64,000 nucleotides of DNA from Candidatus Melainabacteria bacterium (GTDB lineage Bacteria; Cyanobacteriota; Vampirovibrionia; 2-02-FULL-35-15). The first letter of the stretch is position 1. Each line of letters starts with the position of its first letter. Under the pieces are notes generated by a model. It did no database searches and was not told the origin of the DNA. It saw only the letters and a list, made by a program, of their open reading frames with translations. Where the stretch lies: NCBI GenBank assembly GCA_016201905.1, contig JACQBQ010000014.1, positions 62,001 through 126,000 of the forward strand, written 5' to 3'. This document shows positions 19,188 through 29,654 of this stretch, one piece after another. The position numbers were made by a program, and so were the translations under genes.

Positions 19188-20135
19188 ATGACAGTAGCAG
19201 ATAAGGCAGAGCAGGGAAGTACTAAGAAAGAATTTAAAATGAAAGTTAAAAGACCAAAGTTAGATGATTTAGATATTTCAATTGGTAAAAAGACAAGATT
19301 GTACAGATTGCTTTATGAGCATGGTCCGGCAAATGGTACGCTTATGGTTTTGCCTATTGATCAAGGAATTGAGCATGGACCATTAAACTTTTTTGTAAAT
19401 CCACCAAGTGAAGATCCTGATTTTCAGTATAGGCTAGCTCTTGAAGGCAGTTTTTCAGGAATTGCATTGCATATTGGATTAGCTGAGAAGTATTCCAGGA
19501 AATATGTCGGAAAAGTACCTTTGATTTTAAAAATTAATGGAAAAACAAATGTACCTTCTGATGACAATGCATTTTCACCATTAACAGCTTCTGTGGAAGA
19601 TGCAGTAAGACTTGGAGCAGATGCAGTTGGTTATACACTTTATGCTGGTTCACCATCACAGGATCGTGATATAAGACAGCTAAACGAAGTCAGGTATGAA
19701 TGTGCAAAGTTTGGTATGCCACTAATTGTCTGGGCTTATCCTAGAGGTTCTGCTATTGATGCTAAGGGTGGCAAGGATAGTTTGTATGCTGTAGATTATG
19801 CAGCAAGGCTAGCTTGTGAGTTTGGAGCTGATGTTGTTAAATTAAATGTTCCAAAAATTGATGAGTCTAAAATGGACAAGCTTCCAAAACCATACAATAC
19901 CTTGAAGCTCTCATATGAAGAAGCTATTGCAAAGGTCGTACATGCTGCAGGAAGAACAATGGTGTTATTTTCTGGTGGCAGTAAAGAAAGTGATCAGGAT
20001 TTGCTGCATAAGGCAAAAGCAGCAATGGATAACGGAGCAACAGGCCTTATCTTTGGACGAAATATGTGGCAAAGAGAACATTCTGATGCTTTAAAAATCT
20101 CTAGTCAAATCAAAAAACTAATGCTAGAGAGCTAA
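19188..20135 (+). CDS. Class I fructose-bisphosphate aldolase (FbaB/DhnA-like)
   Basis: MVLPIDQGIEHGPLNFFVNP; YPRGSAIDAKGG; VVKLNVPK; VLFSGGSKESDQDLL; GATGLIFGRNMWQRE. Confidence 0.88.
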   Translation: MTVADKAEQGSTKKEFKMKVKRPKLDDLDISIGKKTRLYRLLYEHGPANGTLMVLPIDQGIEHGPLNFFVNPPSEDPDFQYRLALEGSFSGIALHIGLAEKYSRKYVGKVPLILKINGKTNVPSDDNAFSPLTASVEDAVRLGADAVGYTLYAGSPSQDRDIRQLNEVRYECAKFGMPLIVWAYPRGSAIDAKGGKDSLYAVDYAARLACEFGADVVKLNVPKIDESKMDKLPKPYNTLKLSYEEAIAKVVHAAGRTMVLFSGGSKESDQDLLHKAKAAMDNGATGLIFGRNMWQREHSDALKISSQIKKLMLES

Positions 20136-20153
20136 TCAGTTACGAAATTAATT

Positions 20154-21569
20154 GTGCCAGTTTCAAGATTAACAAAAATAATAGCGACAATTGGACCTGC
20201 TTCAAATGAACCTGAAATTATTAAGGGTCTTATTGAGGTAGGTACAAATGTTTTTCGGATTAACTGCTCACATAGTGATCTTAAAACGAGAGCCAATGTA
20301 ATTAAAACTATACGTGAACTTTCTCGTAATGCAAAAAAAGAAATCGGCGTTTTGCTTGATCTGCAGGGGCCTAAAATCCGTGTGGGCAAACTAAAAAACA
20401 GTTCTATTCTACTTAAGGATAAAGCAAAAGTTATTTTAAGCTCTGAAAGTATTATTGGTGATGAACAGAAATTTCAGGTAGTTAATTTTGAAAAAATAAT
20501 TAATGAATTGAAACCGTCTCACAGAGTGTTGTTGGATGATGGTAAGATTGAATTGAATGTAGTTGGAAAGATTAATGATGAGGTTGAGTGTCAGGTTGTT
20601 TATGGAGGTGAACTCAAAGATGGTAAAGGTGTTAATTTGCCAGATTCTGATTTAAAAGATGTAATTACCTTAACTGAAAAAGACATTGTAGATTTAAATC
20701 ATGGAATTGAAAATAATGTTGATTTAATTGCTCTCTCATTTGTAAGATCTGCTAAGGATATTACTGTCCTTAAAAATCATTTGCCTAATAAATCATTTAT
20801 TAAAATAATTGCAAAGATTGAAAAACCTCAAGCTGTGAAAGACCTGGAGAATATCCTTGATGTTGCTGACGGAATTATGGTGGCACGTGGAGATTTAGGA
20901 GTTGAACTGTCTCCTGAAAAACTTCCTGCCATTCAAAAAAAACTTATTCAAAGAGCAAATGAAAAAAATGTGCTTGTTATTACTGCTACTCAAATGCTCG
21001 AGTCAATGATCAATTTCCCTAAACCTACACGTGCTGAAGTAAGCGATGTAGCAAATGCTATCTTTGATGGCACAGATGCAATTATGCTCTCTGGTGAAAC
21101 AGCAAGTGGAAAGTATCCGATATTAGCTGTAGAAACCATGCATAAGATTGCTCTTGAAGCTGAGTCTGTTGCGCCGCGCTATAGGCATGATGTAAAAACG
21201 ACTCAGGAAAATCTGGCGCGTAGTGCCTGTGAACTTGCTGAGCGTGTAAAAGCTTCTGCAATTGCTACTTTTACACTATCAGGAAATACTGCTAAATTAG
21301 CCTCTAAGCAAAGACCGCCAGTAAAGGTAGTAGCACTAACTCAAAATGAAATGGTAAGCAGGCAGCTAAGTCTGTGCTGGGGAATTACTCCAATTTTATT
21401 AATGGATGTGCATGATACTGAAACCATGATGAACTTGGTTGAAAAGACACTTCTTGAACATGGCTTAATTAAAAAAGGTGAGATTGTAATTGTTACTGGT
21501 GGCTTGCCAATTGCAGCACGTGGTGAAAGTAATTTTGTAAAGATTCATAAATGTGAAGGAAAGTTTTAA
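20154..21569 (+). CDS. pyk: Pyruvate kinase
   Basis: TKIIATIGPASNEPEII; FRINCSHSD; LLDLQGPKIRVG; IMVARGDLGVEL; ATQMLESMINFPKPTRAEVSDVANAIFDGTDAIMLSGETASGKYP; GTG start. Confidence 0.97.
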   Translation: MPVSRLTKIIATIGPASNEPEIIKGLIEVGTNVFRINCSHSDLKTRANVIKTIRELSRNAKKEIGVLLDLQGPKIRVGKLKNSSILLKDKAKVILSSESIIGDEQKFQVVNFEKIINELKPSHRVLLDDGKIELNVVGKINDEVECQVVYGGELKDGKGVNLPDSDLKDVITLTEKDIVDLNHGIENNVDLIALSFVRSAKDITVLKNHLPNKSFIKIIAKIEKPQAVKDLENILDVADGIMVARGDLGVELSPEKLPAIQKKLIQRANEKNVLVITATQMLESMINFPKPTRAEVSDVANAIFDGTDAIMLSGETASGKYPILAVETMHKIALEAESVAPRYRHDVKTTQENLARSACELAERVKASAIATFTLSGNTAKLASKQRPPVKVVALTQNEMVSRQLSLCWGITPILLMDVHDTETMMNLVEKTLLEHGLIKKGEIVIVTGGLPIAARGESNFVKIHKCEGKF

Positions 21570-21573
21570 ACTG

Positions 21574-22557
21574 CTATAAAAGCTTTTCTTCTTTATAAAA
21601 TCTGATAGTTTTGTGAATACATTCTCTGAAAGATACAACTGGCATTTTTAATTCTCTGATTGCTTTTGAGCTGTCGTAGTAAATGTTTTTACCGAAAAAA
21701 CAAAGCTGTGATGCTGCTGGTCGTGGAGAAGTATTTGTAATTAAGCCAAGGGCTTCTTGTGCATATGAGAGTAATATTATAGGTAATTTTGGAAGCTTTA
21801 CAAATGGTCTTCTGGTTTTAATTTCATCTGAAATTGTACTTAAAAAATCTTTTATTGATAAATTTTCCCCGCCAAGAATATATCTTTCACCGCATTTTCC
21901 AAACTCTATTGAGTTTATAATTCCTTCGCAGACAGCATCTACATCGACAAAATTTGTGCCAGCTTCTACATAAAATGGCAAACCACATTTTAAAGCTTTA
22001 ATTACTGAGGTTCTTCTTCCTTTATAATCTCCAACTCCCCATACGTTTGCAGGGTTGACCATGGTAGCATTTAAACCTTTTTTAATTGCATTTAATACCT
22101 CAAGCTCTGCCTCATGTTTTGTTTCCATATAACAGATTTTGTGTTTATCCCAGTTATAAGGATGATTTTCATTTATAGCTTCTCCATTTTCTCCATAGCC
22201 AATTGCAGCAACAGAGCTTATGTGAATAAATTTTTTACAATTTGATTTAAGTGCTTCATTTAGGATATTTCTTGTGCCAGTTACATTTATTTTATAAAGC
22301 TTGTTCCAGATTCTATTCCAGAATGCAATTAATGCGGCACAGTGTATTATTATCTCGCAGTCATTTATTTTTCCGTTAAACGTTTCAGGCTCTAAAATGT
22401 CTCCATAGATGATGTCTACAGAATCTTTCCATGGAAAAAGATCAAGCTTTTTTTTATTTCTAACCAGGACTTTTACCTTAAAATCTTTATCTAATAGCTT
22501 TTTAACAAGATTTCCACCTATAAAACCTGTTCCTCCGGTTATAAATATTTTTGTCAT
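21574..22557 (-). CDS. NAD-dependent epimerase/dehydratase (extended SDR)
   Basis: MTKIFITGGTGFIGGNLVKKLL Rossmann start; YMETKHEAE catalytic motif; ORF-track start at 22707 is probably too long: ATG at 22557 overlaps the upstream stop codon (ATGA). Confidence 0.88.
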   Translation of the reverse strand: MTKIFITGGTGFIGGNLVKKLLDKDFKVKVLVRNKKKLDLFPWKDSVDIIYGDILEPETFNGKINDCEIIIHCAALIAFWNRIWNKLYKINVTGTRNILNEALKSNCKKFIHISSVAAIGYGENGEAINENHPYNWDKHKICYMETKHEAELEVLNAIKKGLNATMVNPANVWGVGDYKGRRTSVIKALKCGLPFYVEAGTNFVDVDAVCEGIINSIEFGKCGERYILGGENLSIKDFLSTISDEIKTRRPFVKLPKLPIILLSYAQEALGLITNTSPRPAASQLCFFGKNIYYDSSKAIRELKMPVVSFRECIHKTIRFYKEEKLL

Positions 22558-23411
22558 GAGATTATTTTTTCTAAAAGGATAAAAACAAAAAATCCAATGC
22601 TTACCCAGCCATTCATTGTAAAGAAAGCCATGTTTACTTTGCTTAGATCGTTTTCTTTTACAAGGCTTTGCTCGTAGAATAGCATTATTGAAACAAAAAT
22701 CACACACAGCCAGTATATTGGTGATAAATGAACTATTTTTCCAAGTATTGTTAAAAACAATATTGTGAATATGTGAAATACCCTGGAGGCTAAAAGTGCA
22801 TTTTTAATTCCAAGCTTTGCTGGCATGCTATGAAGATTGTTTTTTTTATCGAAGTCATAGTCCTGGCAGGCATAAATAATGTCAAAACCTGCAGTCCAAA
22901 AAGCTACAGCAGCTCCTAATATAAATGGAATGGGTGAATTGATTTCTCCTGTAACTGATATCCATCCAGCTAGAACTGAAGCACCAAGTGCTATTCCAAG
23001 CCAGATATGTGATAGTGAAGTAAATCTTTTTGTATAAGGGTAAACATAAAACCAAATAACTGCAATAGGCAGGAGTAAAAAACAGATTTTAGGTAGCTGG
23101 AGAGTTGAATAAATTAAAACTAAAAATGAAAACAAGGAAAATAAAATAGCTTGATTTTGACTTAACTTTCCCTCAGGAAGTTCACGGTTTTTAGTTCTGG
23201 GGTTTTTAAAATCAATGTCTTTATCGATGATTCTATTTAGACTCATTGCAAGAGACCTCGCACCTACCATAGCTAAAACTATCCAGAGTATAGTCACTAG
23301 TTTTGGAAAACCATTTTCATTTGCAAGAAGTGCTCCTGAAAGAGCAAATGGAAGAGCAAAGATAGAATGTTCAAACTTTATAAAATTGCAAAAGCCAGAC
23401 AGTTTCATCAT
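22554..23411 (-). CDS. UbiA family prenyltransferase (4-hydroxybenzoate polyprenyltransferase-like)
   Basis: MSLNRIIDKDIDFKNPRTKNRELPEGKLS (NDxxD-type); CQDYDFDKKNNLHSMPAKLG; multiple TMs. Confidence 0.92.
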   Translation of the reverse strand: MMKLSGFCNFIKFEHSIFALPFALSGALLANENGFPKLVTILWIVLAMVGARSLAMSLNRIIDKDIDFKNPRTKNRELPEGKLSQNQAILFSLFSFLVLIYSTLQLPKICFLLLPIAVIWFYVYPYTKRFTSLSHIWLGIALGASVLAGWISVTGEINSPIPFILGAAVAFWTAGFDIIYACQDYDFDKKNNLHSMPAKLGIKNALLASRVFHIFTILFLTILGKIVHLSPIYWLCVIFVSIMLFYEQSLVKENDLSKVNMAFFTMNGWVSIGFFVFILLEKIIS

Positions 23412-23496
23412 ATATAAATCTTAAATAAAAATTAAATTATTTTCAATGTAACTAAAGGTTACATGAATTTAGATGTCTATTTGCTAAATTAAATCT

Positions 23497-23721
23497 ATGT
23501 TTATTGAGGAGCAAAAGTATAGGGCTGAAATATTTAAAATCGGTGGATTTTCCTTGATGGCGCCTTTTGGGAAGTTGATTTTAGGGATACCTGATTTTAG
23601 GTTAACTAACCTAAGCCTTCAGTTACTTGTGTTTGTTATAGTTGTCATTGCATCATTTTATGTTGGTATAATCTTGATTTTAAAAGGATTTGAGGCTTTA
23701 GGTGAAATGAAACAAAAATAA
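23497..23721 (+). CDS. Small membrane protein, 74 aa
   Basis: LSLQLLVFVIVVIASFYVGIILILKGFEAL TM helix; coupled downstream ORF. Confidence 0.55.
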   Translation: MFIEEQKYRAEIFKIGGFSLMAPFGKLILGIPDFRLTNLSLQLLVFVIVVIASFYVGIILILKGFEALGEMKQK

Positions 23722-23822
23722 TGAACCCTGTCATATTATTAGATATAGTAATTGTTGTAAACCTTATAATAGGAGTTTCAATAATTTATTTTGCATTTGG
23801 TAAAAAGTCAAAAGAGAGCTAA
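23721..23822 (+). CDS. Putative 33-aa one-TM microprotein MNPVILLDIVIVVNLIIGVSIIYFAFGKKSKES
   Basis: TAATG stop/start overlap with the 74-aa ORF; hydrophobic helix followed by Lys-rich tail; not in the supplied ORF track. Confidence 0.5.
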   Translation: MNPVILLDIVIVVNLIIGVSIIYFAFGKKSKES

Positions 23823-24048
23823 TTCTTCTAAAGTTAAGAAAATTGGTTAAGAGATTTGCGAGTGGAGAGTTTAATATTTTTTTCATTATTGGTTTCTATT
23901 TTTAAAAGAATAAACTAGTTTTTCTGCTTTTTTCTTTGTAAGAAGTATTTAGAGATTGTTTTACTCTTAACCATTTACTTTTAATTGTTTAATTAGGTAG
24001 TATTGGATTAAATGCTCTTGTTGATTATTTAATATTTTAGGATTTTAA

Positions 24049-25875
24049 ATGTTTCCATTAATAGGTATTCCAACTCTTGGTGCTCAAGATATTGCAAAAG
24101 GTGCACTTAATGCTTTGCACAAAGGTGCAACTTTTATTGATAGATATAAATGGATGAAAAGTGCTGTTGGTTTTTTGGGGAGTTCACTTGTTTTTGATGA
24201 AAACAAATTATATGGTCCACCCGAAAAAAGATCCAAAGAAAAACCTTCTGGAATAACTGCATTTCTTAGGAGATATGTTTTGGCAAATGGTTATATTATC
24301 GGTGCTTTAGCTTGGATTGCTAAATATATTCTGAGTAAGACATATCAACCTAAAGAGGGAGAACAACCAAGTTTAATTAGATCCTTAACAAATCTAGGAA
24401 CGTTTATTTTATCAATCGGTGCTCCAATCGTTGCACTTTATTCCCAGATAAAAGGAATAAATGTTGAATGGCAATGTGGTGAAGCCGGGAAAGTTTTTGC
24501 GTTAACCGATTCGTTTGCTGATAATATTCTAAAACCAATTGACAATAAAAAACTTGTTGAGGAGGCAGACTATCTCCAAAGAATAATTCGATTAGATAAT
24601 GGGAGTGATAATGAGGAAGGTGTAACATTACAAGAACAAGTTGAGTCGGAATTTAATGCTTCTGAAGGAAGGAAGATTATTTTGCAAGGCATCTCACAAA
24701 CTGGTAAGTCTGTCTCTATGAGAATGATTGCAGGAAAGCTTGTTAAGAAATGGGGTTTAGATAAAGTAATAGTAAAAGAATTGAATTGTACAAATATGTT
24801 TGAGCAAATTAAGGCAAAGCTTGAAAACGAAGGTGGCCTTGCAAGTTTACTTGCAGCTGTACCTCTTGATGGTGCTGGTGAGGTGAAAGCACAAGCAGCT
24901 GTTTTAATGAGTTCATCAGGGACTGATGTATTGGTAAACCTTCTAAAGAGAATTTCTCTTGAAGCAAAAGAAGCAAAGGAAAAAGGATTAAAGTATATAG
25001 TGTTGTGGGATGAATTAGATAAGATTTGGCGGGTAGTAAGTGGTGGAGGTGGAGAAAGTGCTTCTTACGATCCAAATTTGATTGGCTTAGTAGCCGTAGA
25101 AATTCAAAAATTAATTGAAGATAAAAATCTAAACATTATATTTACTTCTAATACACCAGCGTTAGAAATGTGTACGACTGTAGGTGGTAATTCTGAGACT
25201 AGCCCATTAGTAGGGTTGGCTCGTCGTCTACATGATAGACGAATAGAATTTGATTATCATTTGCCACATACTCAAGCTAGAATTGTTGCAAGTTATTTGT
25301 TGGATATCCAACGCAGACTTAAAGCTGTTGATGCTGAAATATTTGACAATGATATATTACCAAAACTTATTGGGTATAGAGATGACCAGGATAAAGAAAA
25401 GAAATTAGCAGAAGTATTATTTGAACAAATATTTGATAGAACAAAGATGTCTGATGATAAAAAAGAAGTTTACAGAAAGCTTACAGGCGGCTCCTTAAAA
25501 GAAGCAGTAAGTGACAGGTTATATATGAAATTAACGAGAGGAGATAAATTGGTTTCTGGAAAGAAGATAAATTTAGCTAATCTTGGAAAAGAAATACACA
25601 CTCAAAGTGGTTATAAGAATACAGGCTCAGAGCAAAACTATAGGACACCGGATGTTTCTCAACTACAACAGGCTCCAAAACTAACTGAACAGGAGACTGC
25701 TATTGTAAATAAAAACATTGAAACATTATTAGGTATGGATGATAAACAGCTTGCAGCAACAGTTGCTTCACCTGATAATGCATCACTTATGCAAGTAGTA
25801 CTACAAATAGATTCTCCAAAAGCAAACGAATTGAAGGCTAGACTTATTAAACTTTTATCAAGCCAACAACAATAG
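24049..25875 (+). CDS. Membrane-anchored AAA+-like ATPase, unknown function
   Basis: N-terminal hydrophobic segments; Walker A ILQGISQTGKSVS; Walker B KYIVLWDELDK; sensor-1-like IIFTSNTP; RRLHDRRIEFDYHLP. Confidence 0.65.
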   Translation: MFPLIGIPTLGAQDIAKGALNALHKGATFIDRYKWMKSAVGFLGSSLVFDENKLYGPPEKRSKEKPSGITAFLRRYVLANGYIIGALAWIAKYILSKTYQPKEGEQPSLIRSLTNLGTFILSIGAPIVALYSQIKGINVEWQCGEAGKVFALTDSFADNILKPIDNKKLVEEADYLQRIIRLDNGSDNEEGVTLQEQVESEFNASEGRKIILQGISQTGKSVSMRMIAGKLVKKWGLDKVIVKELNCTNMFEQIKAKLENEGGLASLLAAVPLDGAGEVKAQAAVLMSSSGTDVLVNLLKRISLEAKEAKEKGLKYIVLWDELDKIWRVVSGGGGESASYDPNLIGLVAVEIQKLIEDKNLNIIFTSNTPALEMCTTVGGNSETSPLVGLARRLHDRRIEFDYHLPHTQARIVASYLLDIQRRLKAVDAEIFDNDILPKLIGYRDDQDKEKKLAEVLFEQIFDRTKMSDDKKEVYRKLTGGSLKEAVSDRLYMKLTRGDKLVSGKKINLANLGKEIHTQSGYKNTGSEQNYRTPDVSQLQQAPKLTEQETAIVNKNIETLLGMDDKQLAATVASPDNASLMQVVLQIDSPKANELKARLIKLLSSQQQ

Positions 25876-26156
25876 CCAGGTTACAAATAAAACAAAAATC
25901 TTAAAGAAATTAAATTAAAGTTTTAACCTACTAAAAAAACATCATTAAGAATCTAAATAACCCTCAAAAATTCATACTTTTTCTTTTGATATTGCGAAAA
26001 TTAGAGAAAAATAATCTAGTATTACATATACTTTATATACTTAGAGAACTAAAATTTAGAAACTTAATCTTAGTATTCAGGCTTCTTTTATTGATTGTAT
26101 AAAAGAAATATAGAAATAAAAAATTAAAGAATACAAACATAAAGATTGTTTAAATT

Positions 26157-27092
26157 ATGGGTAATGTATTATTCGGTGTGAAAAATGCTGGTGTAGCTAG
26201 TACACCAAGATCTACTTTGCAAAGAAATGAATTGAATCCTGTCAAAAGAAAAGATGCTATTCAAAATATTAAACTTGACTTAAATAAAAGCCCATATAAA
26301 TATTTGGCCTATACTGGCCTTATTGGTGGTATAGCATCTACTGTATGGAAATTGATTTCAGGGAAGGAAAATAGTTTCAAGAACTGGATATTGCCAGTTT
26401 TATCTTTTGGTGCAAGTGGTTTTTTTGCACTTTTAAATATAAAAGACAAAGATATTATAAATAAAAAGACAATTGATTTGAAGAATGAATCAGGTAGAAA
26501 AGAAGTATTTAATGAAATTGTATCTGGCTTGATTAAGTCTTGGAGTAATAGCTTTGAAGTTCAAAAGGATGAAGTTAGTTCTTTGCTGGATATAGTCCGA
26601 TTAATTGAAAATCCAATTACTAATATGGACTATGAAAAATTAGAAAAAGCAGGACTATATTTAGATTTTGATAAAAATTTTAATGCATACTATGTTCAAA
26701 CATATCCAAGTCAGAATGTAACCATGGGTAATACTGCATATGCTTTAAGAATCTACTTTGATGGCTTGGGTGAACAGTTTGATTCAGACACAAAAGTTAC
26801 TGTAGACTTTTTATCTAAAAATGTTAACTTAGATGGTGACTATAAAGTAGAAGAGCGTTCTGAATTAAGTTTAAGAGAGATTGTTTTAAATGGCTGGATA
26901 AAAAATATACCTGGTGGTATTTTTACAGATGCTCAAAAAAAAGATTTGCTAGATTATAAATCGGCTAAAAGTGATTCTCTTGACGAGCAAATGCCAGATA
27001 TTCTCAAGCTTTCTAGCTATAGAGCAATCAGAGGTAATAAGCCTAATGATTTTCCTGAAGACGATAGAAATAAAAGAGTTAAGAGGATTTGA
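26157..27092 (+). CDS. Hypothetical protein with N-terminal two-TM hairpin
   Basis: YLAYTGLIGGIASTVWKLIS ... WILPVLSFGASGFFALLNI; no recognised domain. Confidence 0.55.
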   Translation: MGNVLFGVKNAGVASTPRSTLQRNELNPVKRKDAIQNIKLDLNKSPYKYLAYTGLIGGIASTVWKLISGKENSFKNWILPVLSFGASGFFALLNIKDKDIINKKTIDLKNESGRKEVFNEIVSGLIKSWSNSFEVQKDEVSSLLDIVRLIENPITNMDYEKLEKAGLYLDFDKNFNAYYVQTYPSQNVTMGNTAYALRIYFDGLGEQFDSDTKVTVDFLSKNVNLDGDYKVEERSELSLREIVLNGWIKNIPGGIFTDAQKKDLLDYKSAKSDSLDEQMPDILKLSSYRAIRGNKPNDFPEDDRNKRVKRI

Positions 27093-27297
27093 TTTGGCAA
27101 ATTAAAGGATTAACAATATACTGTTATATATCTAGTAATTGCATATATAGTAAGAATAGAATAATAAGCTTTTTATATAAAAATATTGAATTTATTATTA
27201 AGGTTTGTAGATTATACTCTATGTAAGATTAAAATATAAATTGTAAAATTTAAATAGATAGTCCTAGAAAATCGTTAAAGTCAAAGGTGAAAAAGTC

Positions 27298-27483
27298 ATG
27301 CCACAAGTACGAAGATTGAGTTCAACAATAGAAAAGGTGCTAGGTGTTAGCACTGCTAGAATGATCAAGATGATTGGTGGTACTAAACCACAGGACGAAG
27401 AAAAAAGAGATGATGAGCCAGTTATTCTTTCCTTTGCAGAAGCTGTAGAACAGAGAAGCAAATCAGAGAAAAAGTGCAATTAG
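27298..27483 (+). CDS. Hypothetical small protein, 61 aa
   Basis: ATG ORF with AAAGGTG-like SD just upstream, isolated between coding genes on same strand. Confidence 0.4.
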   Translation: MPQVRRLSSTIEKVLGVSTARMIKMIGGTKPQDEEKRDDEPVILSFAEAVEQRSKSEKKCN

Positions 27484-27608
27484 CTAATAAACTTGTAGTA
27501 TTGAAATATTAACAAAATGTTTAGAAACCTTGCTTAATTTTAATTAGGATTTATTATGGTTTTACTTTATCTCTCGATAAAGACATTAAAGGCTGAGAAT
27601 AAATAAAA

Positions 27609-28634
27609 ATGATTATTATTATGGAACCTGAGGCTTCGGAGACGCAAATTCAGAACGTTATAAATCATATTCATGATCTTGGGATAAAAACAGTAGTTAA
27701 TCGTGGTGTTGTACAAACTGTTATAGCTGCAATTGGTGAAACTGCAAAATATTCAACTGAGCATTTTGAGACCCTGGATGGTGTAAGAAAAGTAGAAAGA
27801 ATCCAAGTCCCTTTTAAGCTTGCAAGCAGAGATAGCCATCATGATGATACTGTTGTTGTTATAAATAACAATGTTAAGTTTGGTGGTGACAATGCTCCTG
27901 TAATAATTGCAGGACCGTGTAGCGTAGAAAACGAAGAAACACTTCTGGCTATTGCTAAAGTTGCTAAGGAATGTGGTGCAAAAATGCTTCGTGGTGGTGC
28001 ATTTAAGCCAAGAACAGGTCCTAGGACTTTTGAAGGATTAGGAAAACTTGGTCTTGAATTTTTAGATATAGCCAGAAAAGAGACAGGCCTAGCGGTAGTT
28101 ACTGAAGTAATGGATGCAAGAGATTTAGATCTAGTCTGTGAATTTACAGATATGTTACAAGTTGGTGCAAGGAACATGCAAAATTTTACTCTTTTAAATG
28201 AAGTGGGTGGAGTAAACAAGCCAGTTCTCTTAAAAAGAGGTTTGTCAGCAACCATTGACGAATGGCTTCTTGCTGCTGAACGAATTATGGATAAAGGTAA
28301 TAGCCAGATAATTATGTGTGAAAGAGGTATTAGAACATTTGATAATAAATACACAAGGAATACAGCAGATATTGCTGCAATTCCAGTAGTGAAGCATCTT
28401 TCACATCTTCCAGTTATTTTTGATCCAAGCCATGCTGCTGGAAAATGGAATCTAGTAACACCGCTTGCAAAAGCTGCAGTTGTTGCTGGAGCTAATGGAT
28501 TAATTATTGAAATTCATCCGGAGCCGGAAAAGGCTTTGTCTGATGGCCCACAGACACTAAACTTTGACAACTTTAAAAAGCTTTGCAAGGATCTTAATAA
28601 GTTAACTTCAGTTTCATTACACACAAAAAAGTAA
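27609..28634 (+). CDS. aroF: 3-deoxy-7-phosphoheptulonate synthase (DAHP synthase, AroF/AroG-beta type)
   Basis: N-terminal FL-like domain; VIIAGPCSVENEETL; LRGGAFKPRTGPRTFEGLG; LQVGARNMQNFTLL; VIFDPSHAAGK. Confidence 0.95.
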   Translation: MIIIMEPEASETQIQNVINHIHDLGIKTVVNRGVVQTVIAAIGETAKYSTEHFETLDGVRKVERIQVPFKLASRDSHHDDTVVVINNNVKFGGDNAPVIIAGPCSVENEETLLAIAKVAKECGAKMLRGGAFKPRTGPRTFEGLGKLGLEFLDIARKETGLAVVTEVMDARDLDLVCEFTDMLQVGARNMQNFTLLNEVGGVNKPVLLKRGLSATIDEWLLAAERIMDKGNSQIIMCERGIRTFDNKYTRNTADIAAIPVVKHLSHLPVIFDPSHAAGKWNLVTPLAKAAVVAGANGLIIEIHPEPEKALSDGPQTLNFDNFKKLCKDLNKLTSVSLHTKK

Positions 28635-28638
28635 TACT

Positions 28639-29502
28639 TTAGACTGACTGTATTAATCGTCTTGGAACATGGTATGGGTTAAATTCAGGATCATTATGTA
28701 ATAGGTGCTTATAGTCAAACCCAAAGCTACCTGATTGAATGATCAAAGATAACCTATGCAGATATCCGTATATTGGTCTAAGCAGTGTTTCTTCTTTGCG
28801 ATCAATAAATAACTCATCAAATTTCTTACTTTGAAGGTTTTTAATATAGTAATCATAAATATCCACGCAGGGTTTACCTAACTCTCTTAAGTACTCGATT
28901 ACCTCTTTTGATATTCTGTTCTTCCCTGCTACGAGTTCAGTTACTGTGGAAAGCTTTTCGTACATAAATTCGGCTTCAGTGGTAAAGATTAGCTCTTTGA
29001 AAACCTTACTGACATTTTCTAATGCTTTTGGAAGCACCTGTTCTTGCAGAATTTGTAAAGGCCTCATACTACTCTCAGAGATTTGCCTAGAAGTTCGTCC
29101 TTTAGAGGTTCGTTTTGCAGAAGGAAATCTTAGTGCTTCATTAAGGAAATAATCATAATACACTTGGCCTTCTAGTAAAGATTCTTCTTTGTCGTACTGG
29201 ATTTTGCTTATGCCATACAGGCTGGCTTTGTTTGCTAGTAATAAGCTGTATATCTCAGTTGCTTGGTGAGTTACCCCTCCAAGTATGGTTATGTTACTCC
29301 TATATATGGAAAATAACTTTTTGACGAGTTCTGCCTCTGTCCGCATCTTTGTAGTAGCAAACGATGTTTTAAATTGAGATTGTTTATAAGATGTTATAAG
29401 CTCAGCTAGTGTTTGAGTGTTTTCAGGTGATATCAATGAAGTTGGTGAAACAATTTGATTTATGTGTGCTTGATTTGGATTTAGATTATTGCTAACTCTC
29501 AT
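28639..29502 (-). CDS. Hypothetical protein
   Basis: 287-aa ORF, no recognised motif. Confidence 0.5.
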   Translation of the reverse strand: MRVSNNLNPNQAHINQIVSPTSLISPENTQTLAELITSYKQSQFKTSFATTKMRTEAELVKKLFSIYRSNITILGGVTHQATEIYSLLLANKASLYGISKIQYDKEESLLEGQVYYDYFLNEALRFPSAKRTSKGRTSRQISESSMRPLQILQEQVLPKALENVSKVFKELIFTTEAEFMYEKLSTVTELVAGKNRISKEVIEYLRELGKPCVDIYDYYIKNLQSKKFDELFIDRKEETLLRPIYGYLHRLSLIIQSGSFGFDYKHLLHNDPEFNPYHVPRRLIQSV

Positions 29503-29654
29503 AATTAAACAATACCAAGGATAAATTAATATAACCAGTTAGATTATATATCCAGTTGTTTTTCTTAATCAGCTAATAAATCAAACTTTATTAACATTTA
29601 ATTGTTTTTATCCTATAGCTATATAGACTTATTTGAAATATAATTTACTATTTT

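Noticed and set aside
27839-28354. 171-aa minus-strand ORF inside aroF
   Set aside because: Fully antisense to a confidently identified gene; composition typical of a mirrored coding frame
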